From positions 1 to 5,168 of the forward strand of contig LUZH01000127.1 in NCBI GenBank assembly GCA_001602885.1: 5,168 nucleotides of DNA. The letters run 5' to 3'. The notes under the pieces were generated by a model that had not been told where the DNA came from, did not search any database, and saw only the letters and a program-made list of their open reading frames with translations. The stretch comes from Bacteroidales bacterium Bact_16 (GTDB lineage: Bacteria > Bacteroidota > Bacteroidia > Bacteroidales > UBA932). Below are positions 1 to 5,168 of this stretch, piece after piece (positions within the stretch are counted from its first letter, which is position 1; every line of letters begins with the position of its first letter). The translations under genes and the position numbers were made by a program.

Positions 1-263
1 AGAATTGCTAAAATGTCAGACTGCTTCACGATCAGATACTTTTTGTCCTCGACCGTCACCTCGGTGCCGGCGTACTTGCCATAGAGGACCTGGTCACCGA
101 CCTTGACCTCCATCGGCTCGTCCTTCTTGCCGGGACCGGCCGCGAGGACCGTGCCCTGCTGGGGCTTCTCTTTCGCCGTATCGGGGATGTAAATACCGGA
201 TGCCGTCTTGGTCTCAGCCTCCTTGGGCTCGATCAGGACTCTGTCTGCTAAAGGTTTGATCAT
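1..263 (-). CDS. groES: GroES co-chaperonin (10 kDa), 3' end outside the window
   Basis: GroES forms the heptameric lid that caps the cytosolic GroEL chaperonin during ATP-driven protein folding. Reading leftward from ATG at 261-263, 87 complete codons are visible and the frame is open to the window edge, so only about 2-5 C-terminal residues are missing from a protein of normally about 90-95 residues. The N-terminus [13 protein letters not shown] is the classic GroES strand. The GroEL-binding mobile loop spans about residues 15-34 with the hydrophobic tripeptide IYI at 24-26. [15 protein letters not shown] (55-69) and [12 protein letters not shown] (76-87) are the conserved core and C-terminal strands. 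The leader before the ATG is A-rich and has no Shine-Dalgarno sequence, as is usual in Bacteroidota. groEL would be expected just beyond the left edge, but this is inferred from common gene order and is not visible. Identification is secure. Confidence 0.97.
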   Translation of the reverse strand, partial: MIKPLADRVLIEPKEAETKTASGIYIPDTAKEKPQQGTVLAAGPGKKDEPMEVKVGDQVLYGKYAGTEVTVEDKKYLIVKQSDILAI

Positions 264-277
264 AATGCTATGTGTTT

Positions 278-291
278 TTGATTTGAATCAA
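278..291. repeat. Inverted repeat in the groES leader (TTGATT-TG-AATCAA)
   Basis: Two perfect 6-base arms are separated by 2 bases. The repeat lies 14 bases upstream of the groES start codon. The spacer is too short for a stable RNA hairpin, so if functional it would more likely be a DNA-binding site. It is AT-rich and could be chance. No regulator is identified. Confidence 0.35.
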
Positions 292-342
292 CTATGCCGC
301 GGCAATGCGCGACAGCAGCATTAAAATCAAGGTCCGTGCCAA

Positions 343-355
343 TGACAAATTGTCA
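343..355. promoter_or_regulatory. Palindrome TGACAAATTGTCA upstream of groES, possible heat-shock operator
   Basis: This is a perfect inverted repeat with 6-base arms (TGACAA/TTGTCA) around one central base, 79 bases upstream of the groES start and just after the stop codon of the upstream methyltransferase gene. On the minus strand it is preceded by TT, giving TTTGACA, which resembles a -33/-35 promoter element, so a bound protein could compete with RNA polymerase. It is not the HrcA/CIRCE element, which has longer 9-base arms and a 9-base spacer. I see no good TAnnTTTG element at the proper distance downstream (best matches 3-4 of 6). The operator role is inferred from position and symmetry. 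Confidence 0.4.
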
Positions 356-365
356 AACACGCGTC

Positions 366-899
366 TCAGGCGCCCGGAAAGAGGATCTGCCAGAGCACGA
401 TCCCGACGGAAACGCTCACGTTGAGCGAGTGTTTGGTCCCCGACTGGGGAATTTCGACGGACAGGTCGGCGGCGTCCACGACGTCCTGCCGGACGCCGTC
501 CACCTCGTTGCCGAAAACGACCGCATAGCGGCGGCCCGGCTCGCGCCGGAAACGCTCCAGCGAGACGGCGTGCTCCGTCTGCTCGGCGCAGACGACCGTC
601 CAGCCCTCCGCCTGCAGGCGCCGCACGAGCTCGAGCGTGTCGGCGACGTGCTCCCAGGGCACGCTCTGCTCGGCGCCGAGCGCCACCTTGTGGATCTCGG
701 CGGAAGGAGGCGTGGCGCAGATGCCGCACAGCCAGACCTTGTCCACCTTGAACGCGTCGCCGGTGCGGAAAGCGCTCCCGACATTGTGCGCGCTGCGGAT
801 GTTGTCCAGCACCAGCACGATACCCGAAGGAGGCAACTCGCGGTATTGGTCCGCCTTGATGCGTCCCAACTCGATATTCAGCAATTTCCTGTCGCTCAT
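366..899 (-). CDS. SpoU/TrmH-family (SPOUT) RNA 2'-O-methyltransferase
   Basis: This is a probable S-adenosylmethionine-dependent ribose 2'-O-methyltransferase acting on tRNA or rRNA in the cytosol. The 177-residue product carries the three SpoU motifs: motif 1 [18 protein letters not shown] at about 33-50, with Asn39 and the likely catalytic Arg45; motif 2 [10 protein letters not shown] at 127-136; and motif 3 [18 protein letters not shown] at 150-167. Motifs 2 and 3 build the trefoil-knot SAM site. There is no separate N-terminal substrate-binding domain, so it is a minimal single-domain member and the target nucleotide cannot be told. The ATG at 897-899 is preferred over one 14 codons upstream (939-941), because those codons are formed by promoter-like AT-rich DNA and lie upstream of the predicted transcription start. 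The gene is divergent from glyA. No clear terminator separates it from groES 102 bases downstream. Confidence 0.92.
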   Translation of the reverse strand: MSDRKLLNIELGRIKADQYRELPPSGIVLVLDNIRSAHNVGSAFRTGDAFKVDKVWLCGICATPPSAEIHKVALGAEQSVPWEHVADTLELVRRLQAEGWTVVCAEQTEHAVSLERFRREPGRRYAVVFGNEVDGVRQDVVDAADLSVEIPQSGTKHSLNVSVSVGIVLWQILFPGA

Positions 900-905
900 A
901 CAGCG

Positions 906-913
906 CAAAGATA
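906..913 (-). promoter_or_regulatory. -7 promoter element (TATCTTTG) of the methyltransferase gene
   Basis: This is a perfect match to the Bacteroidota -7 consensus TAnnTTTG. Only 6 bases separate its last G from the ATG at 899, so the mRNA would be leaderless or nearly so. No TTTG or TTG -33 element is seen 19-21 bases upstream; that position holds GCCA-like sequence. Confidence 0.6.
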
Positions 914-925
914 CGGAAAAGTTAC

Positions 926-933
926 TATATTTG
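926..933 (+). promoter_or_regulatory. -7 promoter element (TATATTTG) of glyA
   Basis: This is a perfect TAnnTTTG match, 19 bases before the glyA ATG, which predicts a 5' leader of only about 12-15 bases. A -33 TTG is not evident at 19-21 bases upstream. The place where it should lie coincides with the -7 element of the opposite promoter (906-913), so the two promoters overlap. Confidence 0.6.
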
Positions 934-952
934 TGGCTCATTTTTAAGTCGT

Positions 953-2305
953 ATGAAACAGGACATCAAAATCTTCGATCTGATCAAAAAGGAACACGAG
1001 CGCCAGAAGTCCGGCCTCGAACTCATCGCTTCGGAAAATTACGTTACGGACGAGGTCCTCTCGGCCATGGGGTCCATCTGCACCAACAAGTATGCAGAGG
1101 GTTATCCCGGCAAGCGCTACTACGGCGGTTGCGAGGTCGTGGACCAGATCGAACAGCTGGCCATCGACCGCCTGAAGGAGCTCTACGGAGCCGAATGGGC
1201 CAACGTGCAGCCGCACTCCGGCGCCCAGGCCAACATGGCCGTGACGATGGCCGTCCTTCATCCCGGCGACACCTTCATGGGACTCGACCTCAGCCAGGGC
1301 GGTCACCTCACCCACGGCTCTCCGGTCAACGCCTCCGGCCTCCTCTACAACGCCGTGGCCTACGGCCTCAACCCTGAGACCGGCCGCGTCGACTATGACA
1401 AGATGGAGGAGCTCGCCCTCGAGCACAAGCCCAAGCTCATCATCGGCGGCGCCTCGGCCTACTCCCGCGAATGGGACTACGCCCGCATGCGCGCCATCGC
1501 CGACAAGGTGGGCGCGATCCTCTGGATCGACATGGCCCACACCGCCGGCCTGATCGCCGCCGGTCTCCTCGAGAATCCTGTCAAATACGCCCACATCGTG
1601 ACCTCCACCACGCACAAGACCCTTCGCGGTCCGCGCGGCGGCGTGATCCTCATCGGCAAGGACTTCGACGACCCGCAGGGCCGCACCACGCCCAAGGGCG
1701 TCGTCAAGAAGATGAGCCAGGTCATCGACTCCTACGTCTTCCCCGGCGTGCAGGGCGGCCCGCTCGAGCACGTCATCGCGGCCAAGGCCGTGGCCTTCTT
1801 CGAGGCCCAGCAGCCCGAATACATCCAGTACCAGAAGCAGGTCGTCGCCAACGCCCAGGCCATGTGCGCCGAGTTCCTGCGCCGCGGCTACAAAGTCGTC
1901 AGCGGCGGCACGGACAACCACCTGATGCTGATCGACCTCCGCGGCAAGTTCGACGAGGTGACCGGCCGCATCGCCGAGCAGCAGCTCGAGCTCGCCGCCA
2001 TCACCCTCAACAAGAACATGGTTCCCTTCGACACCCGCAGCCCGTTCCAGACCTCCGGTTTCCGCATCGGCACCCCGGCCGTGACCTCCCGCGGTTTCGT
2101 GGAGAAGGACATGGTCGACATCGTGGCCCTCATCGACGAGGTCCTCGCCTCCTGCGCCAAGCACGTCGAGGCCCTGACCGTCAAGAAGGGCGAAGAGCTG
2201 ACCGCCGCCCAGAAGGCCTCTCTCGCCGAGCACCAGACCGTGCTGGACGACGTCAAGCGCCGCGTCCACCAGATGACCGCCGGCGTGCCCCTCAACAAAT
2301 ATTAG
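953..2305 (+). CDS. glyA: Serine hydroxymethyltransferase (PLP-dependent)
   Basis: This enzyme interconverts serine plus tetrahydrofolate with glycine plus 5,10-methylene-THF, the main cytosolic source of one-carbon units. The 450-residue protein is a fold-type I PLP enzyme. The Schiff-base lysine is Lys222 in [14 protein letters not shown] (217-230). Other conserved sites are Glu49 and Tyr57 in [14 protein letters not shown], the PLP-stacking His118 in [11 protein letters not shown], Asp193 and His196 in IDMAHTAGL, and substrate-carboxylate Arg371 in SGFRIGTPA. Residue 115, commonly His in this loop (E. coli His123), is Gln. A stretch [16 protein letters not shown] (236-251) is extra compared with E. 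coli and resembles the Bacteroidota form. The protein is about 24 residues longer than the usual 417-426. The surplus sits near the C-terminus at about 403-430, a Lys/Glu/Ala-rich predicted helix. The leader has no Shine-Dalgarno sequence. Strongly terminated downstream and apparently monocistronic. Confidence 0.99.
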   Translation: MKQDIKIFDLIKKEHERQKSGLELIASENYVTDEVLSAMGSICTNKYAEGYPGKRYYGGCEVVDQIEQLAIDRLKELYGAEWANVQPHSGAQANMAVTMAVLHPGDTFMGLDLSQGGHLTHGSPVNASGLLYNAVAYGLNPETGRVDYDKMEELALEHKPKLIIGGASAYSREWDYARMRAIADKVGAILWIDMAHTAGLIAAGLLENPVKYAHIVTSTTHKTLRGPRGGVILIGKDFDDPQGRTTPKGVVKKMSQVIDSYVFPGVQGGPLEHVIAAKAVAFFEAQQPEYIQYQKQVVANAQAMCAEFLRRGYKVVSGGTDNHLMLIDLRGKFDEVTGRIAEQQLELAAITLNKNMVPFDTRSPFQTSGFRIGTPAVTSRGFVEKDMVDIVALIDEVLASCAKHVEALTVKKGEELTAAQKASLAEHQTVLDDVKRRVHQMTAGVPLNKY

Positions 2306-2329
2306 CAGGGGCGCGGCAAGCGCAAATAA

Positions 2330-2365
2330 AAACGTGGAGGTCGGAACGCCTCCACGTTTGTTTTT
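2330..2365. terminator. Bidirectional intrinsic terminator between glyA and proC
   Basis: A perfect 11-bp stem (2330-2340 with 2349-2359, core ACGTGGAGG/CCTCCACGT) closes an 8-base loop (2341-2348). On the plus strand it is followed by GTTTTTCTT. On the minus strand the preceding AAATAAAAA becomes a T-rich tail. It begins 24 bases after the glyA stop and lies 19 bases past the proC stop on the other strand, so one hairpin can end both convergent transcripts. Confidence 0.9.
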
Positions 2366-2378
2366 CTTATAAGTCAAC

Positions 2379-3140
2379 TCAGGCCTTCAGGCCCGCGATG
2401 ACGGCGGCGGTGAACCCGGCCTCCTCCATCGCATTGAGTCCGCGGATGGTGATGCCGCCGGGCGTGGTCACGCGGTCGATCTCCGCCTCGGGATGCGAGC
2501 CGCGCGCGTCCAGCAGCGCCGCGGCGCCCTTGACGGTCTGCAGTGCCGCTTCGATGGCTTCCTTCGGATACAGGCCCAGCTCCACGCCGCCCTCTGCGGA
2601 AGCGCGGGCATAGCGGAGCGCGAAAGCGATGCCGCAGGAAGCGAGCATCATCCCGGCATGCAGGCGCTTCTCGTCCACGACGGCCGTCTTGCCGACGGCG
2701 TCGAACAGGCCGCGCACCTGCGCGAGGGTCTCGGCATTGCCCGCGATCTCGTGGATGAAGGTCATGCTCTCCCCCACCTCGATGGCCAGGTTCGGGATCA
2801 CGGTGTAGAGGCCCTTGAGCCCGAAGCCCGCCACGAAACCGGACAGGTCCGCCGCCGGGATGCCGGCGGCGAAGGACACGAGCACCTTGCCGGCCAGGGC
2901 CGGCTTCAGCTCCTCCAGGACGCTCTGGACCAGCCAGGGCTTGACGCCGAGGATGACGACATCCGCACCGCCCGCGGCGATGGCGTTGTCGCTGCATGCC
3001 TGCAGGCCACGGGCGACAAACTTCTCGAGGGTCGAGCTGTGCTTCGCCGTGACGGTGATGCGGACGTCAGGCAGGGCGCCCGCGAGGCCCAGGGCCGTGG
3101 CGCCGCCCATATTGCCGGCGCCGATGATCGCGATATTCAT
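2379..3140 (-). CDS. proC: Pyrroline-5-carboxylate reductase
   Basis: ProC catalyses the last step of proline biosynthesis, the NAD(P)H-dependent reduction of 1-pyrroline-5-carboxylate to L-proline in the cytosol. The 253-residue protein starts directly with a Rossmann dinucleotide fold: MNIAIIGAGNMGG with GxGxxG at 7-12. VILGVKP follows at about 62-68. An IPN motif takes the place of the usual MPN, and ASCGIAFALRYARA replaces the common SGSGPA segment. The C-terminal family signature DRVTTPGGITIRGLNAMEEAG starts at 222, where the Thr and Gly residues help bind substrate. Length is near the family's 260-280. The ATG at 3138-3140 is chosen because it opens directly on the first beta strand. 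An in-frame ATG 8 codons upstream (3162-3164) overlaps the promoter element and the preceding stop codon. The gene lies 11 bases after the RNase H gene and also has its own apparent promoter, so it may be read from both. Confidence 0.98.
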   Translation of the reverse strand: MNIAIIGAGNMGGATALGLAGALPDVRITVTAKHSSTLEKFVARGLQACSDNAIAAGGADVVILGVKPWLVQSVLEELKPALAGKVLVSFAAGIPAADLSGFVAGFGLKGLYTVIPNLAIEVGESMTFIHEIAGNAETLAQVRGLFDAVGKTAVVDEKRLHAGMMLASCGIAFALRYARASAEGGVELGLYPKEAIEAALQTVKGAAALLDARGSHPEAEIDRVTTPGGITIRGLNAMEEAGFTAAVIAGLKA

Positions 3141-3151
3141 ACCGATTGGAT

Positions 3152-3664
3152 TTATTGCTTGCAAATATATGCAAAAAGTGCCTCCGAATCAACCCCTTCG
3201 CGCACCCGGGTGCCCTTGGCCTCGAAGAGGTCGAGCGCCTCGATGCAGAGGTAGTCGACGTAGTCGTTCCAGCGGTCCCCGCTGTGGCTGCGGACCCATT
3301 CGAGCGTCACGTTCAGTTCCCGCTCCTTCTTCACCTGCCGGTAGAGGTCGACCAGGTCGCCGTCCTTGCGGCTCCGGACCTGCCCCGTCAGCAGCGCGAT
3401 GCCGCTCTCGCAGTCGCTCCGCACCAGCACGCTGCTCCGCTCGGGCACGTGCAGCAAGGCGTGGATGATGGCCGCCAGCTCCTGCCGGTGGCTGGTCGAA
3501 TAGCGGCTCGCCTCGCTCCACTGGTAGAGGACGCGCTCGGCGTCGCGGTCCAGCACGATGCAGGCCGCCGCCCCGAAATTCTTCGGGACGAGGTAGCTTC
3601 CGTCCGTGTAGGCGTAGTAGTCGTATTGCGGCTTGCCGCTCTCCCGGAAGTCCCAATATCTCAT
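3152..3664 (-). CDS. rnhA: Ribonuclease H, type I
   Basis: RNase HI cuts the RNA strand of RNA:DNA hybrids (R-loops, primer remnants) using two metal ions. The 170-residue protein keeps the whole DEDD active site: Asp21 in YTDGS, Glu62 in SHRQELAAIIHAL, Asp84 in VRSDCESGI and Asp137 in WNDYVD. It also has the catalytic-loop His127 in EWVRSHSGDRW and Asn133. The basic stretch at about 97-115 (RSRKDGD to KKER) matches the place of the handle/basic protrusion. The N-terminus carries about 15 extra residues (rich in Tyr) before the first strand, and the C-terminus adds about 25. No hybrid-binding domain is present. The ATG (3662-3664) overlaps the stop of the upstream barrel gene as ATGA, pointing to translational coupling. 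Calling it rnhA assumes it is the housekeeping enzyme; a second RNase H elsewhere in the genome cannot be excluded. Confidence 0.92.
   Translation of the reverse strand: MRYWDFRESGKPQYDYYAYTDGSYLVPKNFGAAACIVLDRDAERVLYQWSEASRYSTSHRQELAAIIHALLHVPERSSVLVRSDCESGIALLTGQVRSRKDGDLVDLYRQVKKERELNVTLEWVRSHSGDRWNDYVDYLCIEALDLFEAKGTRVREGVDSEALFAYICKQ
3162..3193 (-). promoter_or_regulatory. proC promoter inside the end of rnhA
   Basis: The -7 element TATATTTG (3162-3169) is a perfect TAnnTTTG match. A -33 GTTG (3190-3193) sits upstream with a 20-base spacer, within the known 19-21 range. The predicted start lies near 3156-3158, giving a leader of about 16-18 bases. An inverted repeat TTGCA-6-TGCAA (3159-3174) covers the -7 element and could be an operator or chance. 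The whole promoter lies within the last codons of rnhA. Confidence 0.7.
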
Positions 3665-4809
3665 AGGCAACGACCGAGCGTGGTGTCGCGGTTGCGGAAC
3701 GCGTCGAGGTTGAAGCGCAGGGAAAACTGCTGCTGCCAGCCCATGAAGCCGCTGCCGGTGAAATGGAACCTGGCGGCCAGGCGCAGGGAGAAGTAGTGGC
3801 TGATCTGCGGGATCCAGGCCACTTCGGTGTAGTTGTAGAAGTCCTTGTAGAGCGGCGTGCCGAAATAGAGGTTGACGCCGTAAATGCCGCCGTTGGGATC
3901 GTGCTCGAAGAAATGCGGAATGAGATTGCCGCCCAGGTAGGTGACGTTGCTCACGCCGACGTTCCAGCGGCGCGCGGTCAGCTTCATCTCCCCGCCCGCA
4001 GGGAAAGACGGATGCGATTCGCGGGCCCGGGCGAACTGATAGCCGACCAGCGCCCCAAGCTGCATGGAGAGCTCCTGCCAGGCGGTGCGGTGGGAGAAAT
4101 CCATCTTCAGCCAGGGCTGAAGCAGGTGGTTGTCGATGACTTCGGGCGCGAGCTCCGAGCAGGCGTAGTGGTAGAAGCTGCCCGTCCAGCCGAGCGAGAG
4201 CCAGCGTGCGGCAGCCCAGCGGCCGAAGGAGATCACCTGGAAGCGCTCGCGGCGGTCGCGGCCGTACTGGCCCATCCAGTCGCAGGCCAGCTCGGTGTAG
4301 AAGCGCTCGCCGCGCCACTTCAGGAGCACGCCCTCGACGTAGCGGTCGGTGTTGCGGTACATCCCGGAGAAGAAAGCTTCGGAGTAGGCACCTTCCATAT
4401 AGCGGCGCGGGAAGATGCCCGCCAGGCCCTCGAACACGCCGCGCTTCGTCTGCACGTGCGCGTCATAGAAGAGGACCGGCTCCCGGACCAGGTTGGCCCA
4501 GGTCTGCGAGCCCAGGTCGTAGGCCAGTTCCGCACCGACGGCGAGCCGATGGTGCACCTGGCGCGACTGCCGGATGCTGAACCCGACCGTCGGCGCGAAC
4601 ACCACGGTGTTCATCGTCCCGGAAGGGATGAAGGCGTCGTTGGAGTACGCGAATTCGCGGTTGTCGAAAATCAATTGGAAATCAGCGTCGTATTCCCAGC
4701 TGAAGCGGTTGCGCCCGGTCATTTCATCGACCACGGTGATACGCTGGCGCTGGGCCGTGGCGGGAAGCGCCAGGGCGACGAGCAAGGCAAGACAGAATGC
4801 TTTTCTCAT
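3661..4809 (-). CDS. Secreted predicted outer-membrane beta-barrel protein, function unknown
   Basis: I do not recognise the family. The 382-residue product begins with a clear Sec signal peptide (MRK, then a hydrophobic run, with an Ala17-Thr-Ala19 signal peptidase I site before Gln20). No lipobox is present. The mature part is rich in Trp, Tyr and Phe and has many short segments of alternating polar and hydrophobic residues separated by charged turns, such as RLAVGAELAYDLG, SLGWTGSFYHYA, YFSLRLAARFHF and QFSLRFNL, as in an outer-membrane barrel of perhaps 12-16 strands (estimate). There are no long hydrophobic helices and no TonB plug motif. It ends in GRCL after the last likely strand, not in the usual terminal aromatic residue. 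The start is certain within this frame: the only upstream codons before an in-frame TAA (4822-4824) contain no ATG. It overlaps the RNase H gene by 4 bp and follows ccsA by 57 bases with its own promoter. Possible roles such as a transport or surface protein are guesses. Confidence 0.88.
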   Translation of the reverse strand: MRKAFCLALLVALALPATAQRQRITVVDEMTGRNRFSWEYDADFQLIFDNREFAYSNDAFIPSGTMNTVVFAPTVGFSIRQSRQVHHRLAVGAELAYDLGSQTWANLVREPVLFYDAHVQTKRGVFEGLAGIFPRRYMEGAYSEAFFSGMYRNTDRYVEGVLLKWRGERFYTELACDWMGQYGRDRRERFQVISFGRWAAARWLSLGWTGSFYHYACSELAPEVIDNHLLQPWLKMDFSHRTAWQELSMQLGALVGYQFARARESHPSFPAGGEMKLTARRWNVGVSNVTYLGGNLIPHFFEHDPNGGIYGVNLYFGTPLYKDFYNYTEVAWIPQISHYFSLRLAARFHFTGSGFMGWQQQFSLRFNLDAFRNRDTTLGRCL

Positions 4810-4816
4810 ATGCTTG

Positions 4817-4848
4817 CAAAGTTACGATATAAATATGGAAAAGCCAAT
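4817..4848 (-). promoter_or_regulatory. Promoter of the beta-barrel gene, giving a near-leaderless mRNA
   Basis: The -7 element TAACTTTG (4817-4824) is a perfect TAnnTTTG match. A -33 ATTG (4845-4848) lies upstream with a 20-base spacer. Only 7 bases separate the -7 element from the ATG at 4809, and an in-frame stop inside the element rules out an earlier start. The transcript should therefore have a leader of only a few bases. Confidence 0.75.
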
Positions 4849-4866
4849 CGGCCGGTGCCCGAGGCG

Positions 4867-5168
4867 CTAGGAGTAGCTGTGCATGCCGCCCAGGAACAGG
4901 TTGACGCCGAAATACGTCACCAGGACCGCCAGGAATGCGAGGATGCAGAACACGTGGAAGAAGCGCGGGCGGCGGAAAGCCGCGAGCGAACCGCCGTGCA
5001 GCGCAGCCGCATAGATGAGGACCGTGACCAGCGCCCAGGTCTCCTTGGGGTCCCAGGACCAGTAGCTGCCCCACGAAATGTTGGCCCACACGGCGCCAAG
5101 GAAAGTGCCGAAGGTCAGCAGGAACACGGCCGGATACAGGATCAGCAGGCTGACGTCGCGCAGGCGCT
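4867..5168 (-). CDS. ccsA: CcsA/ResC cytochrome c biogenesis protein (System II), C-terminal part
   Basis: CcsA with ResB/Ccs1 forms the System II synthetase that exports heme and attaches it to CXXCH motifs of apocytochrome c at the outer face of the inner membrane. The visible 99 residues are the C-terminus; the 5' part lies beyond the right edge. A membrane helix (about 5-26) leads to the heme-handling WWD domain NISWGSYWSWDPKETWAL (29-46). Two further helices follow (about 45-57 and 70-90), then the conserved ending GVNLFLGGMHSYS. His57 and His96 occupy the places of the transmembrane and periplasmic heme-ligand histidines known in CcsBA fusions; the 39-residue spacing agrees with H858/H897 of the Helicobacter protein (from memory). 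Whether it is a stand-alone CcsA or a ResB-CcsA fusion, as in some Bacteroidota, cannot be seen. Its presence implies c-type cytochromes, for example a nitrite reductase. Confidence 0.95.
   Translation of the reverse strand, partial: RLRDVSLLILYPAVFLLTFGTFLGAVWANISWGSYWSWDPKETWALVTVLIYAAALHGGSLAAFRRPRFFHVFCILAFLAVLVTYFGVNLFLGGMHSYS

Noticed and set aside
294..947. A 217-codon plus-strand frame opposite the methyltransferase
   Set aside because: It is antisense to a gene with all three SpoU motifs and has no recognisable domain of its own.
944..2377. A 477-codon open frame antisense to glyA
   Set aside because: It mirrors glyA, which has all catalytic motifs. Its translation is a Gly/Val/His/Asp-rich composition with no domain, as expected from the antisense of GC-rich third positions.
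1471..2613. A 380-codon plus-strand frame overlapping glyA and running past the terminator
   Set aside because: It is a +1 or +2 shadow of glyA, rich in Arg and Pro, and it crosses the strong terminator hairpin.
3665..4318. N-terminal extension of the RNase H reading frame
   Set aside because: The upstream part is Arg/Pro/Leu-rich and is the out-of-frame shadow of the beta-barrel gene, which has a signal peptide and a promoter. RNase H homology begins after the ATG at 3664.
4807..4809. Lipoprotein reading of the beta-barrel gene because of a Cys at residue 6
   Set aside because: The Cys is inside the hydrophobic region without a lipobox before it. The AxA site before Gln20 fits signal peptidase I.
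1..5168. Mobile elements, CRISPR arrays, tRNA, rRNA or riboswitches
   Set aside because: No terminal repeats, spaced direct repeats, transposase motifs or tRNA-like cloverleaf were seen. Intergenic gaps are all about 105 bases or less, leaving little room for them.

Overview
The window looks like chromosomal core DNA from a GC-rich member of the Bacteroidota, probably a Bacteroidales-like lineage. Three things support this. Four AT-rich intergenic patches carry perfect matches to the Bacteroidota -7 promoter element TAnnTTTG. No start codon has a convincing Shine-Dalgarno sequence. The GlyA, ProC and SpoU-type methyltransferase proteins have a Bacteroidota-like sequence flavour. I see no mobile element, CRISPR array, tRNA or rRNA. 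No intergenic stretch exceeds about 105 bases.

Layout from left to right: (1) groES on the minus strand, cut by the left edge a few residues before its end, with a palindrome-rich upstream region. (2) A SpoU/TrmH-family RNA methyltransferase on the minus strand. (3) glyA (serine hydroxymethyltransferase) on the plus strand, divergent from the methyltransferase; their two -7 elements lie back to back, 12 bp apart. (4) A strong hairpin with A and T tracts on its two sides, which can terminate both glyA and the convergent minus-strand block. (5) A minus-strand block read from right to left: the C-terminal part of a CcsA/ResC cytochrome c maturation protein, a secreted predicted outer-membrane beta-barrel protein of unknown function, a type I RNase H overlapping it by 4 bp, and proC (pyrroline-5-carboxylate reductase).

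The genes do not form one pathway. They cover folding (GroES), RNA modification, one-carbon and serine/glycine metabolism (GlyA), proline synthesis (ProC), RNA:DNA hybrid removal (RNase H) and cytochrome c assembly (CcsA). The least understood part is the beta-barrel/RNase H pair, which is translationally coupled by an ATGA overlap although the products should act in different compartments. The other points worth a second look are regulatory: very short or absent 5' leaders at two genes, overlapping divergent promoters, a shared 10-mer at two promoters, and palindromes upstream of groES. I found no convincing new multi-gene system, and most of the content is ordinary housekeeping.
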